This document shows positions 45,244-57,219 of a stretch of DNA of 64,000 nt, one piece after another; the first letter of the stretch is position 1; the number at the start of each line of letters is the position of its first letter. Below the pieces are notes generated by a model. The model was not told where the DNA came from, did no database searches, and worked only from the letters and a program-made list of their open reading frames with translations. Where the stretch lies: the NCBI RefSeq assembly GCF_029407905.1, contig NC_073629.1, forward strand, positions 55,812,301-55,876,300, given 5' to 3'. Source of the stretch: Bubalus kerabau. Its lineage: Eukaryota; Chordata; Mammalia; Artiodactyla; Bovidae. The position numbers were made by a program, and so were the translations under genes.

Positions 45244-45320
45244 ATTTGGCCAAAAAGTTAGTTTGGGTTTTCCTGTAAGATGTAATGGAAAAACCTGAAC
45301 AAACATTTTGGCCAGTCCAA
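45244..45320. mobile_element. Palindromic mariner-derived MITE
   Basis: The arms TTGGCCAAAAAGTTAGTTTG and the inverted GAACAAACATTTTGGCC-type right arm face each other around a short centre (TGTAAGATGTAA). This matches the hairpin mariner elements common in ruminants, slightly truncated on the left. It forms a near-complete hairpin, so its transcript could fold into a small-RNA-like precursor; no expression evidence exists here. Confidence 0.8.
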
Positions 45321-45350
45321 TGCATAGGCACCACACTTTACCAAGATCAT

Positions 45351-46948
45351 CAGACCAGATCAGTCGCTCAGTCGTGTCCGACTCTTTGCGACCCCATGAA
45401 TCGCAGCACCCCAGGCCTCCCTGTCCATCACCAACTCCCGGAGTTCACTCAGACTCACGTCCATCGAGTCAGTGATGCCATCCAGCCATCTCATCCTCTG
45501 TCTTCCCCTTCTCCTCCTGCCCCCAATCCCTCCCAGCATCAGAGTCTTTTCCAATGAGTCAACTCTTCGCATGAGGTGGCCAAAGTACTGGAGTTTCAGC
45601 TTCAGCATCAGTCCTTCCAAAGAAATCCCAGGGCTGATCTCCTTTAGAATGGACTGGTTGGATCTCCTTGCAGTCCAAGGGACTCTCAAGAGTCTTCTCC
45701 AACACCACAGTTCAAAGCATCAATTCTTCGGTGCTCAGCCTTCTTCACAGTCTAACTCTCACATCCATACACGACCACAGGAAAAACCATAGCCTTGACT
45801 AGACAGACCTTTGTTGGCAAAGTAATGTCTCTGCTTTTGAATATGCTATCTAGGTTGGTCATAACTTTCCTTCCAAGGAGTAAGTGTCTTTTAATTTCAT
45901 AGCTGCAATCACCATTTGCAGTGATTTTGGAGCCCAGAAAAATAAAGTCTGACACTGTTTCCACTGTTTCCCCATCTATTTCCCATGAAGTGATGGGACC
46001 GGATGCCATGATCTTCTTTTTCTGAATGTTGAGCTTTAAGCCAACTTTTTCACTCTCCTCTTTCACTTTCATCAAGAGGCTTTTTAGTTCCTCTTCACTT
46101 TCTGCCATAAGGGTGGTGTCATCTGCATATCTGAGATTATTGATATTTCTCCCGGCAATCTTGATTCCAGCTTGTGTTGCTTCCAGTCCAGTGTTTCTCA
46201 TGATGTACTCTGCATATAAGTTAAATAAACAGGGTGACAATATACAGCCTTGATGTACTCCTTTTCCTATTTGGAACCAGTCTATTGTTCCATGTCCAGT
46301 TCTAACTGTTGCTTCCTGACCTGCATACAAATTTCTCAAGAGGCAGATCAGGTAGTCTGGTATTCCCATCTCTTTCAGAATTTTCCACAGTTTATTGTGA
46401 TCCACACAGTCAAAGGCTTTGGCATAGTCAATAAACCAGAAATAGATGTTTTTCTGGAACTCTCTTGCTTTTTCCATGATCCACAGGATGTTGGCAATTT
46501 GATCTCTGGTTCCTCTTCCTTTTCTAAAACCAGCTTGAACATCAGGAAGTTCACAGTTCATATATTGATGAAGCCTGGCTTGGAGAATTTTGAGCAATAC
46601 TTTACTAGCGTGTGAGATAAGTGCAACTGTGTGGTAGTTTGAGCATTCTTTGGCATTGCCTTTCTTTGGGATTGGCATGAAAACTGACCTTTTCCAGTCC
46701 TGTGGCCACTGCTGAGTTTTCCAAATTTGCTGGCATATTGAATGCAACACTTTCACAGCATCATCTTTCAGGATTTGGAATAGCTCAACTGGAATTCTAT
46801 CACCTCCACTAGCTTTGTTCGTAGTGATGCTTTCTAAGGCCCACTTGACTTCACATTCCAGGATGTCTGGCTCTAAGTCAGTGATCACACCATTGGGATT
46901 ATCTGGGTCATGAAGCTCTTTTTTGTACAGTTCTTCTGTGTATTCTTG
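45351..46948 (-). mobile_element. BovB LINE, 1.6 kb, inverted, 10-bp target duplication
   Basis: The 3' end is at the left (CAGTCGCTCAGTCGTGTCC) with only a trace of the ACTGA tail; the 5' side is truncated at 46948. CCAAGATCAT at 45341-45350 and 46949-46958 is repeated exactly. It is close to consensus and the best-preserved BovB coding region in the window. Confidence 0.96.
45752..46888 (-). CDS. BovB reverse transcriptase ORF, 378 codons, truncated at both ends
   Basis: The open frame encodes an RTE-clade reverse transcriptase. Visible blocks in order are KASGGDRIPVELFQILKDDA (about residues 25-44), KRSVFMPIPKKGNAKE, FRKGRGTRDQIANI, FWFIDYAKAFDCVDH (first catalytic Asp), GKGVHQGCILSPCLFNLYAEY, and RYADDTTLMAESEEEL with an intact YADD catalytic pair. 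It ends at a TAG replacing the Trp codon of the usual CESW block. Beyond it one T is missing near 45716, which shifts the remaining C-terminal block (45360-45689) to another frame. The endonuclease is absent by 5' truncation, so it cannot mobilise itself. Confidence 0.85.
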   Translation of the reverse strand: MITDLEPDILECEVKWALESITTNKASGGDRIPVELFQILKDDAVKVLHSICQQIWKTQQWPQDWKRSVFMPIPKKGNAKECSNYHTVALISHASKVLLKILQARLHQYMNCELPDVQAGFRKGRGTRDQIANILWIMEKAREFQKNIYFWFIDYAKAFDCVDHNKLWKILKEMGIPDYLICLLRNLYAGQEATVRTGHGTIDWFQIGKGVHQGCILSPCLFNLYAEYIMRNTGLEATQAGIKIAGRNINNLRYADDTTLMAESEEELKSLLMKVKEESEKVGLKLNIQKKKIMASGPITSWEIDGETVETVSDFIFLGSKITANGDCSYEIKRHLLLGRKVMTNLDSIFKSRDITLPTKVCLVKAMVFPVVVYGCES

Positions 46949-46958
46949 CCAAGATCAT

Positions 46959-49900
46959 GGAACAGTATAAATTAAACTTGCTACAAACTTTGGAGAAATC
47001 AAGTTAAGGTTACAGTACTATGTTGGGAGCACTAGATAATCTCTGTTTGGGCTTGGCTAAGGTTTGCTCACTTCCTGACTTTATATTTAATCTGAAAAAA
47101 TTTTGAGAACCAAGTTCTTAGCAGCTCCTTCTATGGGACTCTTCTCTGTGAAGTCTAGGGAAGTCAAAAAGAATACCACTTCTGTGGTTCTGGATACTTG
47201 AGATACCTGGTTGAGATTTTGATTTAGTCAAAATGTCAGTCTGTTTTGAGGTTCCATTTTTTTTAGGATTTTAATCAGTTTCATGCAAAAACATATGTGT
47301 CATCATGAACTTGGTTCTGAGATGTCCTACAGGACGTGGTAAGGAATATACTTTTTTCTGTTTTCCTGTTGGTCTTCAGTTTCTTGTTTGCAAACAGAGG
47401 GATTTAAACCATGTAAGTAGTTCTTAACCTTTTAAGGCCAGAAGCTCTTTTTAGAAACTGATGGAATCTATGGATACTCTTCTCAGAAAAATGTGCGTAC
47501 CTGCCATTTCAAGGGGTTGATATGCCACCTACAAGTTTCCTGGGAGCCCAAGAACCCCTGGTTGGAGAATCCCTGTATTAAATGATCTCTTGGTTTTTCA
47601 CTTAAATATTCCATTATCTCACATTTTTCTGTGATGATTTGAGTGATTGTCATATTGCTAGTAAAAACAGGGCATGAACTACTTAAGTAGATTTAACTTT
47701 TGTAGCTACAAATGACAAAATGTCATCTGATAGTTCTCCCCCGCCCCCCTTTTTAAAAGTCTTTCTGAACCCTGTCTGTTCTTTAGAATCACTTGGGGAG
47801 TTTTTAAAAATTTCAGTGGCTGGCCACTCCCTAAATCACTTAATCAGAATCTCTGGGGGTGAATTCCAGATATCAGTTTATTAAAGTTCCTCAGGTGGTT
47901 TCTTTGTGCAGCTAGGGTGAAAATCAGTGCTGTGGTAGGACTAAAACATCTTCAGAAGTTTCCAATAACAGGACTATCAACCACGAGCTGAAAATGAAAG
48001 GACATTCCATTCTTTCTCTGCTTTCAAGGGTTTAGTATTAAACACTGTATTTCTAGCTCAGAATAAAGGTTTGAAAACTCTTATGTGTAATCATGCCTCC
48101 CAATGTGTTGTCCTCTTTGGTAAGCTGGCCAAGTGTTACTAATACTGAATGGCCTTCCTTGTACTGTTTATAGATGTGGGAAGAGCTCTATTAGTACATT
48201 CTCTGTTCTGCCACAAGCACACATTAGAAAAAAAGCTGTTTTCAACATAAGAACAATTACTATTGTGATATTCCAAACTGTGTGCAAATTGTTTTATTAT
48301 AAACTCACTGTTGGTCCCTATTTAACTGGGAAATCATTTGCTCTAAATTTATCTAATTCTCTCTGCATGGCATTGACATTTGCTGGCACTGCCAGACTTG
48401 CTTCACTTATAAGAAAAAATTCCATGGAGAACAGGCAATGCTGTCATCTAACTGATTAATAATCTCTAGAGGATCTTTGAAGCCTTCTCACATGTTAACT
48501 CTTCCTGCTCTCTTGCTAATTTTGGTTTTTCATTGAACTAAAAAACACAAACAATGGTTTTCAGGAAATGTAGCAGTAAAATCTTTCTTCATCAGACCAG
48601 TTCTCCAGAAAAAGAATGCTCACTGCCAAAGCTTGTAGATGAGAAATGAGATGTGTAATGAAATGTTTGTTTTCAAGAGTTTTACAAGTCAATTTGGGTT
48701 ACTCATCAGCCAAATTTTATTTCTGTACTAGGCAACTATTACATGTTTTCAATTTGAAAAAAATGTCCATCTTTGCTTTCCATAGCATCTGCACTATATT
48801 CAAACCACTCTCCAATTTAATGCAGACAAAGACTTTCCAAGTCACCTGGTCTATTTAAGTAATAGGAGTCCATTTAGAATGAACAGAGACAACCTGCATA
48901 TAGTGATTTCTCCCTTTATGGGTTTTGTAATTTTCCTACAAAGTGTTGGTGTTTGAGGATGATATTTTGAACACTGGATCTAACTACCTGAAAACCTATG
49001 ACACAGAATATTCAGCAGCCATTTGGTAGCCTGAAAGGACCTCTCTTAGTTGTGACTATATGCTTACTACTACTTTTCAGGATTAGGATATACTTCAGGA
49101 AGATATCTTGCTTTACATTCTTTTGTTATTTTCCTTATAAATGCTATTCAAATATAGAGCTAAGGGAAAAGTCAGATATGAATTCTGAGTCACTAAGGGG
49201 AACCATCTGAATGTAAATTTCATGGTACCATTGAAAACTGCAGATCTTGATCGTGACTCTTGCTAACACCAATATTGCCCCTGAGAAATGGGCACCCATT
49301 AATAATTACTATTCTAAGCACACGGAAGCACCTGAGAAATCTGCTTTAGCCATGATATGTTTAACTACAAAGGGTGATGGCATACATATGTATGTGTAAT
49401 TATTTCCTACATATGATGCATTTAAAAACTGGCTAAAATTTATGTTGTCTAGTCTTGATAGGAACTGAGAATAATTAAACAATTAAAACAAAAGGCAAAC
49501 TAGTTTAATACTAGTGACTTGCCAAACGGCTCACTTTTGAATAGGTATCATTCACCAGAAAACAAAACGCTGTTATTTGGGCTTTGGTTCCAGCACAGTG
49601 CCTAGTAGGCTCTTAATATTAGAAATGGACAGAATAAAATGAATGAATGAAAGTATCTGGAATGTTTATTTGAACATGTGAACCAAATTTTTAATAGATG
49701 ATCATATGTGCTTTCTTTAAAAATCTGTAAAATTTATATCAAACCTCATACTTTATTAAAAGTTTTCATGATTAAATTATTGCCCTATCTACTCATGCTG
49801 CTTTTAATATTGCCTTTTCATGTAGCTATGGCAACCTCTTTGGTATCTATACCTCAGGTTCTTATCTCTGCTTCCACAATGGTCACTTCCCTCTGCATCA

Positions 49901-49974
49901 TTCATAATAGAAATCATCTGAAGGCTCAGGCAGTCTTGGGATGGGATTATATTTTTAATGTCCTTTCTGTTATA
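46959..49974. other. Single-copy DNA with two old repeat traces
   Basis: It contains the MER5A-like element and an L2-type terminus near 49575-49660 (CAGCACAGTGCCTAGTAGGC..AATGAATGAATG). ORFs at 48133-48459 and 49708-49980 show no family features. Confidence 0.5.
47775..47945 (+). repeat. MER5A-like hAT (Charlie) MITE relic
   Basis: TAGAATCACTTGGGGAGTTT, AATCAGAATCTCTGGGGGTG and CCTCAGGTGGTTTC follow the MER5A layout, with inverted wording at the two ends. Termini are eroded and no 8-bp duplication is visible. Confidence 0.75.
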
Positions 49975-50067
49975 GGCTGAGTTGCATACCTCTGAAATCC
50001 ATATGTTGAAATCCTAACCTCCGGTACCTCAGTATGTGGCTGTATTTGGAGTCAAGGTCTTAAAAGA

Positions 50068-50303
50068 TATGTGTGCTCTATGGATATGCTAAGTAGCTTC
50101 AGTCATGTACGACTCTTTGTGATGCTATGGACTGTAGCCCACCAGGCTCCTCTGTCCGTGGGATTCTCCAGGCAAGAATATTGGAGTGGGTTGCCTGGCC
50201 CTCTTCCAGGGCATCTTCCTGACCCAGGGATCGAACCCTCAACTCTTACATCTCCTACATTGGCAGGCGGTTTCTTTACCACTAGCGCCACCTGGGAAGC
50301 CCA
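50068..50303 (-). mobile_element. Bov-tA SINE inside the MLT1-type LTR
   Basis: Inverted copy ending in CACCTGGGAAGCCCA. Flanks TCTTAAAAGA (50058-50067) and TCTTTAAAGA (50304-50313) differ at one base. Confidence 0.92.
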
Positions 50304-50336
50304 TCTTTAAAGAGGTAATTAGGTTCAAATGAGATC

Positions 50337-50637
50337 CATCCTAAAGGAAATCACTTCTGAATATTCATTGGAAGGACTGAGGCTGAAGCTGAAACTCCAA
50401 TATTTTGGCCACCTAACGCGAAGAACTGACTCATTGGAAAAGACCTTGATGCTGGGAAAGATTGAAGGATATGGTGGAGAAGGGGACAACAGAGGATGAG
50501 ATGGTTGGATGGCATCACTGACTCAATGGACATGAATTTGAGTAAGCTCCGGGAGTTGCTGATGGACAGGGAAGCCTGGCGTGCTGCAGTCCATGGGGTC
50601 AAAAAGAGTTGGACAAGACTGAGGGACTGAACTGGAC
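50337..50637 (+). mobile_element. BovB LINE 3' end inside the MLT1-type LTR
   Basis: About 300 bp from CATCCTAAAGGAAATCACTT to GGGACTGAACTGGAC. TGAGATC at 50330-50336 and 50638-50644 is a 7-bp duplication that restores the MLT1 text when the insert is removed. Confidence 0.92.
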
Positions 50638-50899
50638 TGAGATCATTAGGGATGGACCCACATCCAATTCAACTAGTATTCTTAAAGGAAGAGGAAATTC
50701 AGACACAGACATACACTGAAGGAAGACCATGTGAAAACACAGGTCAAAAAATGGACACCTACAAGCTAAGGCGAGAGGTCTCAGAAGAAACCAACCCTTG
50801 ATCTCGTTGCAGCCTCTGAAATTGTGAGAAAATAATTTTATGCTATTTAAGTTATCCAGCTTGTGGTATTTTGTTATGGCAACCTTAGCAAGCTAATAC

Positions 50900-53283
50900 A
50901 ACTCCCTTAATTTTCTAAATTGTTACTCTTCCTTTCCAAATATCCTTAGCCCTGGAAAGTTTGAGATACATCCTAAGCTTCACATTATATGCAAAGCTTC
51001 AAGTTTGTTTGCTTCCTCTGCACCTCTTAGACCACATAAATCTGACCATGTGATTTTTTCCAGACTACCTCCTTCTCTGTTATTAACAGCTGTATATTTC
51101 CTAGTTTTTGCAACACATCAAATAGGAGATCTTTCAGAAAACTTCTATAAATCAAAATGGTATTTATTCTAGTTTTAGCTGTATCATCTGAAGAAGATTT
51201 TCCACCTGTGGCATGTACCCGTAGTATCATTTAAAATGCAACTTGGAGAGAAAACACCAATAAATCTAGATTGATTCGCAGTGTGAATATGCATAGATTT
51301 ATACATTATTTTTTTTTCTGCCTTATCAGCTTACCCATTCTGACACTCCATAGCAATGCAGAAATACTCAGATACTGAAACAGAAACGATTGAAACTTTG
51401 TATTTGGCATGAGATCAAGTGTCCACTAAGATTCAGTTTTAGGGTGTGAGAAATCAGGTTCAGCTTAGTGAAGTAGCAGCCACCCAAATGCTAGAAAGAG
51501 CTGAGGAAGCCCAGGGAAGCCTCTTTGTCTTCCAAATTGCTCCTCAACTCACAGTCAGGACTAGAAAGACTATTGCTTGAGAATCTACGTTTTATGTCAA
51601 GAAAATTTTCAATCATTAAAAACTTTAAAAAAGAAATTTTGCCTAGAGGAGCTGAGCAGTATTTGTCCTAGGATGGTAGGTGTGATGAAAGTGACTTTGT
51701 TTAAGATTATCTTTAGTTTGACAAATTTGAAAAACAAAGGAAACAATGTTTTTCTTTGGATAATGTTAGTAGCTACTTGAGATCATTCCCAAATTAAAGA
51801 TGAAAAGCAGTAAGTCTCTGGGAATTTGGATGATAAACTTGGACCTAATGTGCCACTGAGTTTAAAGGGGAAAATATGATGATGGGCATGTCATGCTCTG
51901 TGCATTGAGTAAATTCTAAAGGCTTCCTGTGAGGGCAATGTGCACTCTGCACCATACAATCATACTTAATGAGAAATCATACTTTAATGTACAATTGTGA
52001 ATGACATGATTACTCAGATAGTCTTGGAAGTCTGCAATTTATCATGTTTCTACAGAAAGAATATGCATGTACAGATATATTCCTTGTCATCCCATTCATC
52101 ATAAATCTCTGTTAATAGGCACTTCTGATGTATTGATAATGAAAGGATGACTAGTGTTTCTAATACTGACACCAAGGCATGACAAAATTCTTAAATGTTT
52201 TTGAATCTTCACAGAGAATAAACTGTATTTCTCATGATCCAAATTTATTTTAATCATAGAATAATTCTCTGGAAAGTGGTAATTTGTATATGGTATGATA
52301 CATGTGTTCAACACATCAAAAGAAAAATTAGAGACTTTGGAATCAAACCCCTGATTTATGTCACGGCTCTTCATTTGCTAGCCCTGTGATTTCAGAAGGG
52401 TTATGTAATATCACTTACTCTTGGTCTTTGTATCTGAAAAATGGCTAAACAATACCTACCTTACAGTGAGGTGAGGACTAAATGATATAAAAATACATTG
52501 GACCATGCTTTCTATTCACAGTTGTTTGAAAATGTTTAATTCCAGTCTCCCTGGTACAATACATTAATCAAAACACCCTATCTGCTGACCATGTCAGCTA
52601 AAGAATTTACCATGTATGTTAACAGATTTAAGGGCTTGGAGAAAAGATGATAATGAGAATAGTAGGAGAGTGTGTTCCTGGTGGGTGGTGCTGCCTTTTA
52701 CCTAGGCTTGTTTTCAGGGTGCTGGCTGCTGTGGATTTAATTTGCAGGCTTATTTTCTTTAGGATAATGAATTTTTATTTAAATTTGGTGAATTTCCTTT
52801 GAGCTCCTTTTAAGTCATCTGAACACAGGAAACACTTTTTCATGCTTTTAGAGTTTTTCTGATTGACTTTGTTCTCCAAAAAGGGCTGATTTTAATATTC
52901 TAAGTGATAGAAAGTGCCTTGACACGATTGAAGCAATTTAATTAGTAAATCCGGAAATTATAAAGGATTGGAAATCACACCCTCCATGCTTTTCATAAAA
53001 CAGAATAGTGAAACTTCTGATAGGTGCATACCATTAGTTGAAAGAATTCTGTACCACCACATATGGAGAGAAATGAAGAAATTGAGAGAACTTTGCAAGA
53101 GCCCTACTAAGGGAATCACATGAATAGACAATTATGTGATCAGTATATTTCATGGATCAAAACTTCTGAGGCCATCATAATTTATATAAAATAGGTGTTG
53201 AGTATTTAATGATGCAAAGTAATCAAAACCACACATGGACATTCAACATTTTAACAGGAAAATAGGACTAGAATAATTGTTTG
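50900..53283. other. Single-copy AT-rich DNA with one MIR
   Basis: A T10 run lies near 51308. Besides the MIR at 52330-52520 nothing was recognised. Confidence 0.5.
52330..52520 (+). repeat. MIR, plus orientation
   Basis: GAGACTTTGGAATCAAACCC, GTCTTTGTATCTGAAAAATG and ACCTACCTTACAGTGAGGTG follow MIR from head through core. Confidence 0.75.
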
Positions 53284-53457
53284 GCGGCAGGAGGAGAAGG
53301 GGACGACAGAGTATGGGATGGCTAGATGGCATCACTGACTCGATGGACGTGAGTCTGGGTGAACTCCGGGAGTTGGTGATGGACAGGGAGGCCTGGTGTG
53401 CTGTGATTCAGGGGGTCGCAAAGAGTCGGACACGACTGAGCGACTGAACTGAACTGA
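53284..53457 (+). mobile_element. BovB LINE, very short 3' end, near consensus
   Basis: Only about 170 bp, from GGCGGCAGGAGGAGAAGGGG to CGACTGAACTGAACTGA. It shows little divergence from the 45.3 kb copy, so it is young despite its length. No duplication was found. Confidence 0.92.
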
Positions 53458-55948
53458 GTCTAATTTTTTAATTAGTTGACCTCAGAGTATCTTAATACTG
53501 GGGTAAGTAATGTACAAAGGATCATTAAATGTTGTAGCTAATAGGATTTTTAATGTCAGACTGTCCATCTCATAATAGTGTGTGAATTATTTCTAGTCAG
53601 TTTACCATGAGTACTCTGCTCTAGTATGTCATCACTAAACAGGGAACATTGCTATAACTGCTAGGCATAAACATAACAACATGTTCGACTGTAAAACTAT
53701 CTACAGTATATAAATACTGATGCTGTACTCAAAAGCACCATCATTTTTTATTGCTTTGGTAATAGAGTGTTCCAGAGAGACATGTATATGGATGATTAGT
53801 GATTGGTGGATTTTGTGCTGGTACTCTCAAATGTTTAAGAGCAATCTTGATCACTAGCAGTTGGAGGAATCGAAGAGCAGCTGATTCCTCTTTAGAAAGC
53901 AAATTATAGGGTCAACCTCTGATAATGTTTTATCCTAAATCATAGATAGCAATAAGAATATCAAGTACATTTCAAACATAGTAGATAAAATCAGGGTAGT
54001 ATTATAGGAATTATAATGTAATTTATACTCATGATAGTTTACAAAAAATTTTGTTATTGGATAATCTACATATTTTTTCAGTGTTATTTTCAATGGTACT
54101 TCAAGTTAGTAATGAGCTATAGTTGTTAATAACATTTTTGAAAATGTAACTGAGGTTGATTTCTAGGTAAGCTGAAGAGAAATCTGGCAATCTGGCTTTG
54201 TTTTCACATATGAAACAACACTTGGAAGCTAAAAAGTTTAACCAGAGGAAATTAAGCATATGAATGGGGTTAACAATCAGAAGAAAATCATACTGGTGAG
54301 GATATGCTGTATTAGGTCTTGACTCAGTTCTCATCCGCTGTGGTATTTCCATAGTTTCATCTTTTGCACTAAATTGACTTTGTAAAATGTGAGTATTTGG
54401 GGATGGAGAATCTTTCAGAGAAGGTCTGAAATGGGTGGATCAGTTCTAAGAGTTGAGTAAGGCGTATGAGTCACAATCCAACTCACAGGTTGTGGTGAGG
54501 TCAAGTAGACTTTTATGATATGCCTGCAGATAATCTTTTATGTTTCTGTTGTATGCTGATGAGGGCTGGTACATGATTTGCTCATTCGAAGGGTCATTTT
54601 TAGTGTCATCTGAGCAGAAAATTCCTTTTAGCCATCATTTATGTTCAGAGGTGCCACATTCTATACCCAGTCTCATAATATATGAAAATTATGACCCAAT
54701 TACATTATTACTAATATTGGAAGAAGGCAACTTTTGTCCTGTTACCAGTGTTTCAAGCTTTGATATCTTTCTGGTAATTGCTAAAAATCTCAGTTGTTGT
54801 CAAGATGTATAGGCCAACTACTCTGACTGTTCTTTGTAGTAGTGAAGTTTTCCAAAATTGGCAAAATAATATGTGTCATTTTCCCAAATTTCAAAAAGAA
54901 TATTGATTTTTTGGGGCAGAGTAGCAAATAATGCAGAAATCTTTTAAGCATATTGAGTATAAGGCCACTATAGAACCTACCTCTAAATCACTGTATAAAT
55001 TTTGGGGAACTCACATTGAAAATAAAGGGTTACAATCTGTGCATGCCATTATTAGAATCTTTGCTGTGAAATTAAATTCACTTTAACATATAGCTATAAT
55101 TCCATTAATAAAGATTTGGGATGGCACATATGGTTTGCCTAGAGCTGGTTGTTTCATTTCTTTCTTTTTTATTTTTTTAAAGTTTGCAATGAGCCCTAAA
55201 GCCCTAATTTGCTTCAGCTGCTGTAAATTGGTTTTCAGTAATTTTCATATCTTCTTCAACTTGCATTGACATCTGTAAATATAAGGGAACATATTAAATC
55301 CTTAGTCATATTTGTGGAGCTCACGATCTGCTAGAAGTTTGTGTCAAAGATATTTCTGGCATTATGCAATAGAAAACAAGATCCAAGTGGGAATAAACAT
55401 TGTCCATTTAGGAAGAGATCAGTTTCAGAGAAATAGACTCTATTTTATGTACTACAGTGCAATTATGAGACATACGATGTTCCATGAAATGTCTTTATGT
55501 TGTTTTCTTAGAGGCCTGAGGGCACTAAAATGACATGTAGGAAAAGAGAAGAGCATAGCCTCTTCGTGAGAACTCAGGGGCAGAGTTAACTGTCAGCAAA
55601 GCTATGAAGTAAGATAGTATTTATTCTTGGCACCCTCTGACTTCTTTTTTTAGTGCCCCATTTCTCTAAGTGTTCTCTTTTCTGCTTTCAGCTCCAATCA
55701 GTTGAGGGCCACTAAGATTAGCTGAAAATGGTTTACATTGCCTTTTTGAAGGGGCATGTGCAATATGGTTAAAGAGTTTTGATGACCAAAAGTCTTCAAA
55801 TAGAAAAAGGATGAATTTCTAATGGTGGAATTTCAAACTTTATGCTGAACACATAGGCAGAGAGGGAGAGAACTGTCAGATGAAATCACACTCCAATGGG
55901 CCATACCCACGAGGAACCCGGCACACATGCTCTAGAATAGGCACAGCT
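53458..55948. other. Single-copy AT-rich DNA
   Basis: No exon, RNA gene or repeat recognised in about 2.5 kb. A 90-codon ORF at 54540-54812 lacks family features. Confidence 0.5.
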
Positions 55949-55961
55949 AACTGAGGGAATC

Positions 55962-56096
55962 TGGAGAAGGAAATGGCAACCCACTCCAGTGTTCTTGCCT
56001 GGAGAATCCCAGCAACGGGGGAGTTGGTGGGCTGCCGTCTAAGGGGTCGCACAGAGTTGGACACGACTGAAGCGACTTAGCAGCAGCAGCAGCAGC
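55962..56096 (+). mobile_element. Bov-A monomer SINE with 13-bp target duplication
   Basis: It is a single Bov-A unit, the 3' half of Bov-A2, starting TGGAGAAGGAAATGGCAACC and ending in a GCAGCAGCAGC tail. AACTGAGGGAATC at 55949-55961 and 56097-56109 is repeated exactly. Termination of reverse transcription at the monomer start explains the length. Confidence 0.95.
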
Positions 56097-56109
56097 AACT
56101 GAGGGAATC

Positions 56110-57219
56110 AAAGAGTTTGCTTTTTCTGTGCTGATTGTGGTGGATCTCAGGTGGGGTGACTAGGTAATTTATCACACAATTTCTGAAAGCCTGGCCATCT
56201 TTGTCCACCTGGATTTAACTCTAAGGGCCATTTAAGACCCAGAGACCCCATGGAGGTTGGTTAGCCCTGCATCATAGGCTGACTTCTCTCTCTACCCACA
56301 TATGCTTTTGACCAGTCCCTTCACTGTCTGCCACTCCTTAATAAACATCCTGCACACTAAACTCTGTTTCCAAATAGGCTTCCTGGAGAACTAAGCTGCC
56401 ATGGACAAGAAATTGACCTGTCTACTCAGAAATTCTATTGTTTTCTTAAAGTCTGAGGTGGTGGCTGACAATGGGAGCACTCAGCATGGGGCAAGGAATG
56501 CTGTGAAGACAGACTTCCAGCAGCTCAGATAGAGGGCTCAGGAGAAAAAGTGAGGATGCTGTGCAGTCCATTTAGAAAGACAGGGAACATGCTCTGGAAC
56601 CAGACTTTATAGATTAAAAAACTGGCTCTGTCACTTATCTGGTTACTGGGTGAGTTATTTAACTTCTCAGTGCCTCAATGTCCTCATTAGTACAATAGAC
56701 ATAATAATGATGATGATTTGAGGTTTGAATTAATTAAAAGGGATTTATAATGGTCCCTGGCATAGAGGAAGTGCTAAATAAAAGTCTGCCAATATTCAAC
56801 ATTGTTATTTCTTTCTAACGATTCAAACTAGGAAGAGTTCTACAGGAGGAGAGCAATTCCTAGGGGGTAGTTGAGATTCCTGAGCTTTCTTTTTTTCTTG
56901 TTGCTGCAAGTAAATCACTCACAAATTGCTATTTAAATCAGTAGATGTTGGAGACACCTTATGAGGATACAGTGCTGATAACCCTGATGCTTTTCTCAAT
57001 AGCTACTGCTAGTTATTGATAGTGCTTTTGTGTTGACTTAACCACAAATCTGTGCTAGAAATAGGAAAATCAATTAATGAAAATGCTGTATTTTACTTCT
57101 GGTTCTCTTAGGCTCATTTCAAAAGATTCAGGAGACTTGTGAATGCATGTTGTTTTCTTTTTTTAAAAGCTGAAGTCCATGTTTTAATCAGATTCCCTCA
57201 AATTTTACCCAATGTCCTT
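56110..57219. other. Single-copy DNA with one MIR
   Basis: Besides the MIR at 56583-56795 nothing was recognised. Confidence 0.45.
56583..56795 (+). repeat. MIR, nearly full length
   Basis: CTCTGGAACCAGACTTTATA, CTGGCTCTGTCACTTATCTG, CTCAGTGCCTCAATGTCCTC and CCCTGGCATAGAGGAAGTGC follow MIR in order from head to tail. Confidence 0.85.

Larger units (their letters stand above)
49975..50899 (+). mobile_element. MLT1-type MaLR LTR, split by SINE and BovB
   Basis: Three pieces in order: 49975-50067 (TGAAATCCTAACCTCCGGTA), 50304-50336 (AGAGGTAATTAGGTTCAAAT) and 50638-50899 (ATTGTGAGAAAATAATTTTA..TGTGGTATTTTGTTATGGCA). Together they give the order of an ancient ERVL-MaLR LTR. It must predate both ruminant inserts. 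Confidence 0.82.
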
